DNA of 64,000 nucleotides. Source: Chrysopilus asiliformis (lineage: Eukaryota; Arthropoda; Insecta; Diptera; Rhagionidae). The stretch is taken from contig OZ035961.1 in the NCBI GenBank assembly GCA_964034945.1, forward strand, positions 15,701,243-15,765,242, read 5' to 3'. This document shows positions 34,522 through 45,981 of the stretch, in pieces (the first letter of the stretch is position 1; every line of letters begins with the position of its first letter). The position numbers and the translations under genes were made by a program. The notes beneath the pieces were generated by a model. That model made no database searches and was not told the origin of the DNA. It saw only the letters and a list, made by a program, of their open reading frames with translations.

Positions 34522-34551
34522 TTAGTCTCGGGACTTATTGATCCATGTGTT
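34522..34551 (-). repeat. Right terminal inverted repeat of the mariner
   Basis: Thirty bases beginning GTTAGTCTCGGGACTTATTG and ending CATGTGT, followed by TA. Exact reverse complement of the left repeat. Confidence 0.95.
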
Positions 34552-34773
34552 ATGCACCTTGACTGAAAGAATTGCTCAAAATAGTTTTGTTTAAATAAAC
34601 GTAGCTAAGGAAAAAATTACACTCCGATTGGAACAATTTATGTCTTTTCACCTTTTTCTTCGGGTTTCTTAACAACTTTCTTCTCCGCTACCCGCATCTA
34701 TAGTTTTACTCGGACTGAAAATCATGGAAGAATTGCAGTACTAAAAAAAAGATTGGATTTAAATTATGGGTTT

Positions 34774-34968
34774 AGAGACTGTCCATAAAATACGTCACCC
34801 TAATTTTCGGTTTTTCCTCCCGAACCCTCCAACCACCATCAATTCACCCTTCACCGTTTCATATCCTTATCCAACTTTTTCGTGATTTTGTGTCTAGAGT
34901 TTAGCATCGCCCTCACAATATCGAAGATACCCTTGGCCCCTAAAACTGTGACGTATTTTATGTACACA
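34774..34968. mobile_element. CGTCAC-family element, best-preserved copy
   Basis: The left end CTGTCCATAAAATACGTCAC and right end GTGACGTATTTTATGTACAC are near-perfect inverted repeats of about 20 bp. Outer flanks (TTTAGAGA and AGCATTAATC) may contain a TTA target duplication, but this is uncertain. The interior is GC-richer and non-coding. It is the reference for copies at 559, 8,713, 26,308, 39,630 and 53,908. Confidence 0.75.
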
Positions 34969-34969
34969 G

Positions 34970-36810
34970 CATTAATCGAAAGAACCAAATCACATTATAA
35001 TCATAGCAAATATTCACAGACGTGTAAAAATACCCTTGAAAAATTATCACATGTTTCCTTTCCAAATCTAGCATAGCACACGGCAATAAATTACTTTTAG
35101 GGACATTTAAAATTGATTTCGCTACCCTTGGAATGAAACAAGATTGAATTTTTCATTTCCTTTTCCATAAAAGAGAAATTTATCTAACGGTAAATGAATG
35201 AAAACAAAAAAATTCTTTGGGTCCGCTAAAACAACATCCCACAATCAGAAAGGTAAAATGTTAGGACATTGCAAAAAAACAACATCCCAACAAAGGTAAT
35301 CCTGGAATCAACATAAAAACACAACAGAAGAAAAAACCTCAAAACTGTAATTTGAGGGTGGCCAAAAAGTTGCTGTGTGCCCTGAATGAGAATCACTTCC
35401 TTAATAGATTGCCACGTCGCAGCGTTACCCATGGTTAGACATGATCAATTCAAAAGGACGTGAGGATGTTCAATTAATAAAAAAAAGCTGTCTGAAAAAA
35501 ATAGCGGGCATTGAGTAGGTTCCGGAAAACGCTTAAAAAACTTCAAAGACTTCAAACAAACAAAAAATGCGGAAGCGTCTGTGGTCCTGCGCATCAGGAA
35601 ATTTTTTAAACATCAGCAACCGCGAGCCGATACTAAACAGCGGATATCAAAGAAGAAAAAAATTAAGGACTCTGGATATAAGACGATAATCAAATGGATA
35701 AAAAACTTGCACCCATCCGTTTCACTTTTTATAATCAACTCGATTTCTTCGAGGCTCCTGTTTAAGGTAACACAAAAAGAAACGCGCGCGATACGGTGAT
35801 TTGCGGGTTTACACACCCTCAGGAACATGTGCCCCGAGGAGCGATTTTTTCCACAGATTTCACAGTTGCGCATTGGAAATATAAAAATTTCGCTTCCCGA
35901 TTTTTGCCTTGAGGTAATTCACCATCAACCATCGTCGGCGTGATCGCATTCACTTTCGCTTCGGGCTGTAGATTAGTAAAAAATAATCGTCATGCACGTT
36001 TTTTTCATTCACGGAAGGAAGGTAAAGTAAGGTCCTTTTGTCGACTGAAATAGAGAGCATGTGGTGGTGATTTTTTCTTCAGGGTGCTCTGCTTGACTGA
36101 CTGATCGACTCGTGCCATCTTGAGCATATGTTGTAATGACATGCCCTTACATTTTATTATCCTCGGGATTTTTTTATAAAAGATTCATTTTTTATTCCAA
36201 TTACTAAGATGAACAGTGAAGAGTTTTTACTCATGGGATTGTTAAGAGTACACGTGGCAGCCGTCACAGGACGCGTGCCATCTGCAAACTCGGTAAAAAA
36301 AAATGCCACGGTCAAGCGTTATTATTAATTTTGGTTTAAATAATGTCCATTATTTACCACACTTTTGTTCATTTTGGTCTGATTTGTAATGAACGCGTCA
36401 AGATGAATGAATTTTTTTAACCAATTTTGGATAACTACGAAGTAACAAAAGATCTATATTAATAACCTACGACTTGGAACCACAAGCGCTAAATTGCGAC
36501 ATATCTCAGCAATTTAGAAAAAAAAACATTTTAAGGCAATACATTAAAAAAATTTCTGGTCTCTGGGACCCTTTTTTTCGCTTCCATGGTGGTCAACGCT
36601 TTAAATCAAGGGCTAAACAGTCTCAAACGAAAATTACTTTTTTTGGCGCCCTTTACGCTCCATAAATAATCGCAACGGAAATTGTAAAAATACAAATAAA
36701 AATAAATTTTTTAACGTACATCAAAGGCACAAAAGTTGTATTTCTCAGCACAAAAGTTTTATTTCACGATGAATATTTTCAGCTCTTAACAAAAATTTAC
36801 GCATCATATA
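34970..36810. other. Non-coding stretch with a cysteine-rich mini-frame
   Basis: Between 35,570 and 35,880 GC content rises. The minus-strand frame from 35,873 starts MRNCEICGKNRSSGHMFLR, with a C-x2-C and a further C-x4-H downstream, which looks zinc-finger-like. A GTGTGT donor could end an exon after FLR, but no partner exon is visible. Around 36,640-36,700, GGCGCCCTTTACGCTCCATA and AATTGTAAAAATAC recall the interior of the hAT-like element at 61,661. Confidence 0.3.
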
Positions 36811-36939
36811 AGGCCCTATTCCAGGATCCGATACGAATGATTCGGATCGTAAACTCAATGTTGTTGTTAGTGTTTTATACCAACAACAACATTGAGTTTA
36901 CGATCCGAATCATTCGTATCGGATCCTGGAATAGGGCCT
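36811..36939. repeat. Perfect palindromic foldback with 58-bp arms
   Basis: Arms 36,811-36,868 (starting AGGCCCTATTCCAGGATCCG) and 36,882-36,939 are identical over all 58 positions as reverse complements, with a 13-nt loop AGTGTTTTATACC. No protein is encoded. TATA or ATAT flanks both sides, so the target duplication cannot be fixed. It is probably a recent foldback miniature transposon. Confidence 0.8.
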
Positions 36940-36979
36940 ATATTTTTTTAAATTTCATCTGCGGCGCATTTCGATCACA

Positions 36980-37135
36980 ATCAGTCATAGGCTGCCCTCG
37001 CTAATTTCAGGCTTTTCGGACCCGTCTCCCTTACTGTGCCTTTTCAAGAGCTTTTGTATGGAGTTTAATACCATCGTCACACTACCGCCCCTTCCCCACC
37101 TACTCCACCCCATAAGTATGACGTATAAATTTTGA
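36980..37135. mobile_element. Small non-autonomous element related to 4,925-5,040
   Basis: CTGCCCTCGCTAATTTCAGG, then CTTTTCGGACCCGTC, then TTTTGTATGGAGTTTAATAC follow the same order as the 4.9-kb copy. The right side ends GTATGACGTATAAATTTTG, an echo of the CGTCAC-family end. This suggests a longer variant of that family. Confidence 0.45.
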
Positions 37136-37749
37136 AAAATGTGTCGCGAGAGAATAAATGTTGGAAACCAATAAACGAAAATTCTGCTGTAATAAGAAAA
37201 ATATATTCCTTTTCAAATTTTACATGAAGCAGAGATCTAGATCTATCAATAATTTCATTTTTTTTAAATTCAGCAACTATTTTATAATTTTTATCAATTT
37301 ATAACAAAAAAACAATCATTCCACTGAATGAAATCAAAAGTTCAATTACGGATGTGCCTGTTGAGAACGCATTTATATTTATATTAAAACTACAGATAAT
37401 CACTTTCCCCACCTCCTTGGGCAAAACTGATACAACATTTAAACTTCAAATGGATTCAACCACGGCCCACTAAACAAATTGAGCTAAGAATAACCTCTCT
37501 GATGGAAATAAACTAATTTCCCGGTATAATTTTATGACCACAAAAAGTCCACAATGAGTGCAACACGTGTAAGCCACCTCTGAATGATGTCGGGTCAATG
37601 GTGGAATTCAGGGGGCGGTGGACCGGTGGGATAACTTGTCACGACAATGCATCTTTATGTCTTTTCTAAAACAAAAACCAGATACAGAAAAAAATCCATA
37701 AATAAATAAAAAAAAAAGTTAAATATTAGTTAGAGGCCTAACATTGGTA

Positions 37750-38859
37750 CACTGAGAGAAATACCCCATTGCGATATTTACAATGATGCATTGTAAATCT
37801 TCGCATTGTAAAAACTTTCCCCAAATTGGAAAAGCACGCAATTTTCAATATAAACTTATTGATCTTACATATACATTAATATGAAAACAGGGAAAACTAT
37901 GTTTTCATGGTAAATTTTACATTGTTTGTTGATGAATTGATATGTACTATTGAAAAACCCAGAGTAAAATACAAAATAATATAAATCATATATAATTTTA
38001 CATTGAAGATTTGTAAATTTTACAATTTTCCATATCATTTAATACATGTGAGTTAATAAAATCCGAAATTACATTTTTCGACTTTACATTTTTCGACTTA
38101 CATACGAAATTACATTTTTCGACTATAAAATCATGCATTTCAACTTATACTTTTATATTTTTGTGAGGTTAATTTTGTATTTTCAAATGTAAAAAGAAAA
38201 AGAAAGTTGATGCCTTCAGCCGCCATATTTCCCATTGACATTTGATGGAAACGATTTCGTTTCGAGAATTAAATTTCTTATTTCAGGCGAATGACTGAAG
38301 GATATTGCATAAAAAGTATATAGCAGACATTTTTGAAACAGCATAATTTTATTGGCATCAAAATTTCATTGCAAAAGAAAAAATAAATTTGACCGGTAAA
38401 ATAAAATTAAAGAAATTTTTCATTAAAAACTAAATAATTTGATGGCCCATTAAAATCTGTTTAAATTTCAGATCCAATATTGTCGAAAAATTTTCGTGGC
38501 AACTAAAATCACGACATGCAATCGGAGGAAAAGTCCATTATAAAATAATACTCCACAAAAAGTTTCGATTAATTTATCGCCATTAGATTTTTCTTGTTCG
38601 CTTTCTGTTTACGTTTTAATTTGTTCATCTCTGTTCACTCACCAAGCTAAGTAACCATTCGAGGGAGAAAGAAAACGCCGCATATTTGCTGCTTAAAATG
38701 CACAATATGGGTATCAATTCATATGGCAAAATGTTGAATTCACAATGCGGCCGTGTTTCACATTGCTCAATGTAAATCTTACAATTTTGCGCAATGGCGC
38801 CCTTTTATAGTTGAAACATACGAATTCATATGCGTTTTCTATGACTTTTTCGCTCAGTG
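37750..38859. mobile_element. Non-autonomous DNA transposon with CACTGAG ends (1,110 bp)
   Basis: CACTGAGAGAAA at the left faces TTTCGCTCAGTG at the right, with TA immediately outside both ends. Beyond about 12 bp the ends diverge. Subterminal regions are full of TTTACAATG / CATTGTAAA motifs. They include a 23-bp palindrome at 37,776-37,798 and, near the right end, CACATTGCTCAATG and TTACAATTTTGCGCAATGG. A TTACATTTTTCGACT unit repeats three times at 38,069-38,124. Subterminal palindromes could be transposase-binding sites of an autonomous relative. No transposase frame is present. The 97-codon frame across the right end is not a gene. Confidence 0.5.
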
Positions 38860-39629
38860 TAGAATTCAGTACTTGAATGAGTGCAGCACGTGGAGTTTAT
38901 CCCGCAGGGTCTTTGAACTACATTTAGGGCGTACTCGTGTCAATCGTGCACCCCGGCAACTACGTGCACTCGACATAACTATGATATCTACGCTAGTCTA
39001 CCTACCTATTTTGTACTTTGACTTCCGATGTCATTCTGTTAAATGACATGCGCCCGTATATAAGAACGAAGGAAAAAACCACCGATTATTAGGTTGATTT
39101 CATCAAATATTGCTGTGTTTTTATATTCGTAGATGACAATGAATCATAATATAGACACTCTTAAATTGACTGATGGTTTAAGTACATTCGAAATTACCTC
39201 TTATGGATTATGATATAAAAATTTTCTCAACCTCAATACGTTGGTCTTAAATGTTTTTTTACGTTCTTGCACTTTAGGTGTAATCGAATGGAACGATTTC
39301 AAAAAACTTTTTGGAATGCTTTTTTGAATAATTTTACATTCAATTTGAAAATTTTCATGAAAATCGGCCAACCCAGAGTCTCGTAATGAACAAGGCTTCC
39401 AAATATTTTTCTTGCTTGTACTCTAGGTCTCCCAGAATTATGCTGTGAAATTTCGGGTCAATTGGCCGAGTTTTTTTCAAGTTGAAGCTTTTGAAAGTGG
39501 GCCCGGAAGGTGTATTCGACCTCTCCGTATGCATTTTATTGAAGTTTTTAGTCTGGGGTCGTAAACAACCCCAGCGCACGGTTAGTATAAGTTCTTTGGT
39601 ACACAGCGAGAAGGATAAAGGGAAAAAGA

Positions 39630-39748
39630 ATGTGACAAAGGACCTGAACTTTATATAAAACCGCGAAAAAGTGTGATGGTTGTACGAATGAGGGCGGCAA
39701 GGGGATCGTTAAGCCTAAAATTATAGTGACGTATTTTTTGGACAGACA
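39630..39748. mobile_element. CGTCAC-family element, reverse copy
   Basis: The right end AAAATTATAGTGACGTATTT followed by TTTGGACAGAC matches the reverse complement of the left end at 34,774 (AAAATTAGGGTGACGTATTT, ATGGACAG). GTGTGATGG and a G-rich stretch lie inside. The left end (about 39,630, ATGTGAC) is decayed. Confidence 0.5.
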
Positions 39749-39749
39749 C

Positions 39750-42700
39750 TAATGTGAAAATGACGAATATATTATGATCTTGCTCGATTGAAAAAATCTG
39801 ATCTGATACATTAATGAAGGTTCAGAGAAATTTTCTTTAAAACATAAAAAATGAAATAAATATAAGAAAAATAAAATATCTATTACAACCCTTTGAAATG
39901 CACACTCAAATGGTAAAACTCTTCTTCCCTGCTAAAGCTAACAAGATATCATCATTAAAGTGAAATAAAATTTTTGGCGGCAATCCCCGCTTGATAAAAG
40001 AAAGAGATTGAAGATTAAATAAATACCCTCCAACAACTCATTTTAAATATATTTTCCACTCATTTAAAAACTTCCACAAACAACAACTGGATTCGCCTGT
40101 AAAAGAAATTTTCCCAAATTCTCATTCGCATTTTCTATCGGCCAGGCAAGCAGCCCCAAAGGCAGCAATTTGCGCCAAAAATCGTATCTAAACATACCCT
40201 TTTTCATTATAAGGGGAGAGTTCACCACTGTTTAATAAAATAAGGGCGTAAATGTGGGGGAAAAATCGATATGAAAAATATGTGAATGAAAATTCAAATT
40301 CGCGCATGCTCAAAATCCAGTGTAACAGCATGAGAAGACACTTTAATGTTCGTCACCGGTGTGTTCCTTTGGAGCTCGTGGAAATGCCCCATTTTATTGA
40401 AAGGACATAGGAAAACCCTACATATTCGCTAGCTGTGCGTCCTGTTCGCCTGGTGGAAAATCGTGTTCATGTGTTGACTAAAACTTATCGAAGTACTTAA
40501 GTTTCCGGCAGAAAACACTGTTTCTCTGGCAATAAAGTGTTTCAGGCTGCTTGTGATGTATCTTAGAAATTATTTCAAACATTTTACAACCATACGAAAA
40601 GAGTATTTTGTTACATTATCTGTTATAAATAAAAGAAATATTATAATTCTCCGTATGCCGTGGAACGACTTCACACACATTTGGAGAAGTTGCTATACAA
40701 CTTTTTACGAAAAGAATTTTCCCAATATTTCATTTTGACTTCCAACAGACCAGGCCATTATGTTCGATAGGAGAGAAATATGCAAAAGGACTATACGATG
40801 AGGTTAATTCCATAGAAACAGGGTGGACTCTGATTTGGGGAATTAATACTGGGGTTTATTTTCATATTGGACACCAAAATTACTTTTGTCCTGTTGCGAG
40901 TTATGAAAACCTGGCTAAAAGTCACGAAAACTTATTGAACTTGGTGTTTCGACTCTTAACCGAAAATGTCCTGAGAAAATTATCATACTAAGAAGTAGAT
41001 GCTCAAACACTTTTTACTCCAAAGGATAAAAAGCAGTTTTTACTTTAATAATGGTTACAATGGAAAAGACGCATGGAACTCTATGGAGTTGTAAAATGGC
41101 CAGATTAAGAGTAATTTTTCCATTTTTACTCTGGCATTTAAGGATTTTGATTTTATTTACAAATATTATGGTAAATTTTGGGTGGATTGAACTGTAGTCC
41201 TGTTAGCATTATCCAGACTTTTCTCATATGTTACAATTTCCAGTCGATTTTCACGACGAAAAATCGCCCAAAAAAAAAAATAAGGACACCAATTTCTGAC
41301 CGCCAATTCGGACCCATTGCAACAACATATATTTGAAATACGACTCTTGAAGTTTATGATTACCCGATAGAATCGGACGAAAGATTGATGACTTGACAGG
41401 TTTATGAGCTATACAGTCATTAAAGTTGTGCGAAAAAGGACATGCCCGTTGACCTTTTCAAGGACATGGGATCCTGTTAGAACACTTCCAATGGTATTTT
41501 TTATTTGCTCTTCAGAGCTAAACAAATTCAAAAGTCTCAAGTAGTTCGTCGAACAGAAAAGGTTTCAAGCATGTGTCCCTAGAGACACTTTCTACTTTTA
41601 CAAGGATTAAACGTAATTTAGTTAAAGGATGTGTGTTTGCATGACAAACATATATTTAGGGTGGTAATTTTCTCCCCATTTTTGGGGGGAATCCGGTTAA
41701 CGTCCACAAATTCGTTGGAGTATAGTGAACTCTGTCACGATGATGATTTAAAAGATACTTTCGGGTCTTTTTGTTATATTTACAATCAAGCTTTGCGAAA
41801 ATTTTGTTACCGTAAGGATTTAAAAGTTCTCTAGAGTATTAGAGAGTGTAAAAAAGATGAAAATAAACATTCTAAAGATACTTATTTCAAGTAGAATTTT
41901 ATACTCTAAATATTCTGCTTGCCGGGTTTTCCAAAGCCCTTCGATGGCTCTTTAAGGAATGGAAAACTTTAAAGCCTGTGGGGTATAGACAATTTAGGTG
42001 TTCCGGTCCTGTCTCGCCTTTTCCTTTTTATATACCTTTTGCGTACGTTAAGAGTTCATTTCACAGAGAAAAAGGTCGATCGTTTAATTCTATTCAAAAA
42101 TATTACCCAATTCCTGCTAAAGCGTATTTAATTTAAAATTTTTTTTCTATAAATTTGTTTCGTTTTTTATAGAAATTACCAACTTTCCTTTAAATTTACC
42201 CTCAAATGAAAATAGGTGAGAAAATTCTCTTCTACTTGTTGTTTGAGGATATCATTTGCTAAAAAAAACGAAACTGATGGAAAACGATGAAAATCGATAC
42301 AGGAAAACTATTTAAAGTTGTGTGCTGGCGTCATGCTATCCTAATAGTAAAATGTTTGAAAAATTCTTATTATTTTCAAAACATGAAAGAGAATTTCTTA
42401 TATGGGTTTTTTAATATTCTATTCAACATGATCTTTTGATGTTTTAAATACGAGATAAGTTGGTATTTGTGGTAATATCTTGTCTCTCTTAAATTTAATT
42501 TAATTGCAAAAAGAGTTGACGGAGATTATTATCCAAATTAAAACTAATTCCAGGTTAAAACAACATTTAAATACATTGCTTTGCGTATTTTTGGTTTTTC
42601 TTTGAAGTTTTTTTTGTTTGTGTTGAAAACCGTTTCACGTGTTTAATAATAAATACACAAATATAGGATGAGATTTTGTGTTTTTTTTTCAAACAAAAAG

Positions 42701-44286
42701 CTTGTTTAGAAATGAAACCAACATCGTGTATTTTATCAACATCAAAGACATTCTATTCGCTTTGATGGTAAACTTCATTACGAGGTTCTTAGAGAGATAG
42801 CCCAACAAAGTACTTTGATGCTAACTAACAAAGCGTACCAGATATTTGCTGGAAATTATACTTCAAACGGTTTTTAAACAACTTAACATCCTCAAAATCT
42901 TCAAAGCTCTAGCAATGTTTAACCACCAGGCCAACATATCGCCGAGAACGTCGAAAATTTTCAAACTGTTTTAATATATGGAACAAAATACCGGTCAACA
43001 AAAGGCGCCAAATTCCAAAGGATATCGATTCGACGAACAAAAAACGGGGAACACTAAGTTCCTGCAAACAAAAAGAAATCCAACTATTCCCATGGCTACT
43101 CAAAGATTCCAATCGCTGTATTTTTTTGATAACCCGTCCCCCTTCTCTCCTAGTGTAACGTCTGGTATTCGGTAACCACTTGTAACCACTGGTTTTTAAA
43201 TGTTAAAAAAGTTTGTTTGAATGTTTGAACATACAGTGGAGCCTTGAAAATTCAGATTGTTTGTGTGGTAAATCTGGGTATCTCCCGATTTAAGAATCGC
43301 ATTTAAGAATTCAGAAAGTTAAATTATATAATAAATAGACCTTTAAAATTTCCAGAATTATTTTAACGGGACTTTTCTTACTTAGAAGTCTTTCTCAATA
43401 GAAATCTCCGAAACAAAAAAATAAATAAATAAATAACATCTTTTCGTAAAATATATTGTTTTTTTTTTCTACCAGTCTTTAATCTCTACTGATACCATTT
43501 TTTTGTTGTTATACCAGCACTACACTCTTTACGAATTCAAACCAATCACCCTGAACCAACGGCTTGAACCAGACAGATGTGCCCATTTCTCTCGCCCTTG
43601 TACTCCTTTGTCAGAATGAGTATAGTTGACTTCGTGGCAGAAACACAAAAATATTTTAATTTTTGGGAATTTTTTTTGCTGCGATTTTTAAAAAAAAAAC
43701 TACACTATCAGGACAAATTCCAGGGCATTTGCAATACTTCAGTGACAACTGTAGTACTCGGCAAATGTTGGCGAGAATGTAGATGGGGTTGGCTGACTCG
43801 GGTTTGTCTAGATCTGCCGAAAGTTTGATTCGCCTACATTCGGCAAAAGTGTAGTGCTAGTATTATAATATAGCCAATTGTTTCACTCATAAAAATTAAA
43901 AAAACAGGGTGCGTGTACCTGATTCAGAACCTCAAAGACCTTCATCAGGCGCAGCTTGAATTAGCTTTCACATTGCGTTTACGAATATAGATTTATTTCT
44001 CGATTTAGGGTAATATAGGGTAAGGCAAAAGTATGAGCAGTTTTAGACATACAGAGACTAAAATGGAAAGGAACCGGATATTTAATTATTTACAATCTGA
44101 AAAAAAATATCCACGACAACATTGGCGACTTGTTTTTACGGCCCACCCTAAAGAAGAATCCCCGTTCTTGTCCGAAAGTTATGTTTTTTGCAAAAAAAAA
44201 TTCCTTTCATGTAAAAATTAGATCAAATTTAAAGACCTTGTCAAAAAAAATTTGAAAAAATTGTTTTTTTTTTGTCTTTTTATTTA
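39750..44286. other. Non-coding stretch, nothing firm
   Basis: No coding frame that I can support. A TA-CAGTGGAGCC at about 43,233-43,244 resembles a pogo-type end but has no partner nearby. 43,740-43,856 holds imperfect inverted TAGTACTCGGCAAATGTTGG-like segments that may be another foldback. Confidence 0.3.
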
Positions 44287-44375
44287 AGAGTGATCATAAG
44301 TCCTGGTATACCCGGGACAGTCCCAGATTTAGGCATGTTGCCCCGTCTTCCCGGAAATTAATTTTATACCAAAAT
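44287..44375 (+). mobile_element. End fragment of a hAT-like element
   Basis: AGAGTGATCATAAGTCCTGG, then CCCGGGACAGTCCCAG, then ATGTTGCCCCGTCTTCCCGG reproduces the terminal region at the right end of 61,661-62,139, read in reverse (CGGTAACCATATGTCCCGG, ATGTTGTACCGGCGCGTCCC). Only one end is present here. Confidence 0.5.
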
Positions 44376-44573
44376 TATGAGATCTATTATCGAAACCTGA
44401 AAATGTTCACTCCCAGCGCAGTTTTCTCAAAAATTACTGAAAGGAAAAGAAAAAAAAACGCATTCTACTAAATAATATTTAATAGTGGGGTGATTGTTTC
44501 TTAAGGTATTAGCCGCAGTGAAATTTTTATTGTATTTTGAAAATATAAACCACTCATAACACTTTTCATACTA

Positions 44574-45979
44574 CAGCCCAACTAACAATTTTCGTCTCAT
44601 AAGACTCTACTAGAGTATTTTGAGAGTATTCATACAGAGCTATTTCACCCTTGTAGAATGCTACAACTGTTTTATGAGTGGCTCATGAGGCTTAAATGGC
44701 GCACTTATGAGAACTTTTTTTTATCTTATAACAAGACATCAGTTCTTTTTGTTAGAGTCACGAAAGTCTCACAAGAACACTATTTGAATTCTAAAGAGAG
44801 TTTATTGATATTCTCATAAAACTTTCATAACAAGTACTTTATGCTTTGCTAAAAAGAGAAGAGTATATAAAAATATCTAGCCGGTTTTATTTTTTAAGAG
44901 TTAAAGTATTTTTTTTAAAGAGTAAAAGTTATTTTTGAAGTGTTTATTTATTTTCGGATCCGAGTTATGTCTACGTTTGCGTCTGATAATATTGTTTTAG
45001 AATTTCATATGACATAGATTTTAAATTCTATTTTTTCGGATATATAGGCAAAAATTATACGGGGAATGCAATTTTATTGATAATATAACTTATTTTACTT
45101 CGAAAAAACGCGAAACCCCTCGAAAAAATCGAAAATGTGAGATATTTTAAAAATCAGAAATATAATATATACAAATTAAATTTTTAATATAATTGATCAA
45201 ACTGTTTCAATTGTTTTAATGCGTTTTTGTTTTTAAAGAAAATAGCTTTTTGCAGTGTTTTTAGGTCCTAATTTACATATATAAGCTGTTTTTGAAATTT
45301 CAAAGTTTTACTGTTAAAAAAGATCAAGGAAAAATATGGCGCTTGTTGACGAAGATTTATTTTAAGAATAAAATTCTACTAATAAGAACATAAGCTCGCG
45401 CTATGCGAGTTTAACTCTTTTCTGTCTCATATGAGCATTTTAACAAGTATTTTTATACGTAAACTTTTACAAGCGCGTTTTTATGAGAATCATACGAATT
45501 AACTGCTCATAACATTTTTATTTAAGATTTAAACTCTTTAAGTGTTAAAACTTTATAAAAAATATACAATGAGAACACAAGTTTTTAAAGGCTCGCTACA
45601 AGAGTTCAAAAATCGCCTTGCTATAAGCGTAAAAGATTCAGTAGCTCTAGTAGCGTCATACTCTTATAAAAAGAACGCTATCAGAAAAAATTAGAGTGTC
45701 ATTACAAGAACTATGTTATGAGAGTATCCAGTGTGTTAAGAAAGTTTAATGAGGAGATTTCAAAATTCGTAAGAGTTTTGGTCTGGAGAGTTTGTTAGTT
45801 GGGAGTGGAGTCCGTTTAAAAGAACAATGAAAATGTCTGCAAAATGTGTGCTCATCAGCGGGTTGTTCTTTTAGTCGGGGTTTATGATTCCGAACCACCT
45901 AAAGATTTCCACAAGAAATTGTGCTTTTAAGCGGGATGTTCTTTTAAGCTATAGTGCGGACTCTAAGCGGACTCTACTA
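44574..45979. mobile_element. pogo-type miniature element split by another transposon
   Basis: Bases CAG at 44,574-44,576 join in sequence to TGGAGTCCGTTTAAAAGAAC at 45,806, rebuilding the end CAGTGGAGTCCG. The other end reads CGGACTCTACTA at 45,968-45,979. TA lies outside both ends (44,572-44,573 and 45,980-45,981). TIRs of the form CAGTNGAGTCCGCTTAAAAG with TA duplications suit a Tc1/pogo-type miniature element of about 180 bp. Everything between is the inserted element at 44,577-45,803. Confidence 0.6.
44577..45803. mobile_element. 1,227-bp non-autonomous transposon, CCCAACTAACAA ends
   Basis: Perfect 12-bp inverted ends, CCCAACTAACAA at 44,577-44,588 and TTGTTAGTTGGG at 45,792-45,803. 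AG precedes and follows the element and fits a 2-bp target duplication, supported by the rebuilt CAGTGGAGTCCG target. The interior is AT-rich with many scattered CTCATAA / TTATGAG motifs in both orientations, so it can form complex foldbacks. No transposase frame is present. I cannot name the superfamily. Confidence 0.6.
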
Positions 45980-45981
45980 TA

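Larger units (their letters stand above)
33258..34551 (-). mobile_element. Complete mariner transposon (1,294 bp)
   Basis: Bounded by perfect 30-bp inverted repeats (33,258-33,287 and 34,522-34,551) and flanked by TA on both sides (33,256-33,257 and 34,552-34,553), as expected for mariner. It contains one uninterrupted minus-strand transposase with no intron. The UTRs are short: 34 bp from stop codon to inner TIR edge and 150 bp upstream of the start. Intact ends together with an intact gene make this the element in the window most likely to be active or recently active. Confidence 0.97.
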
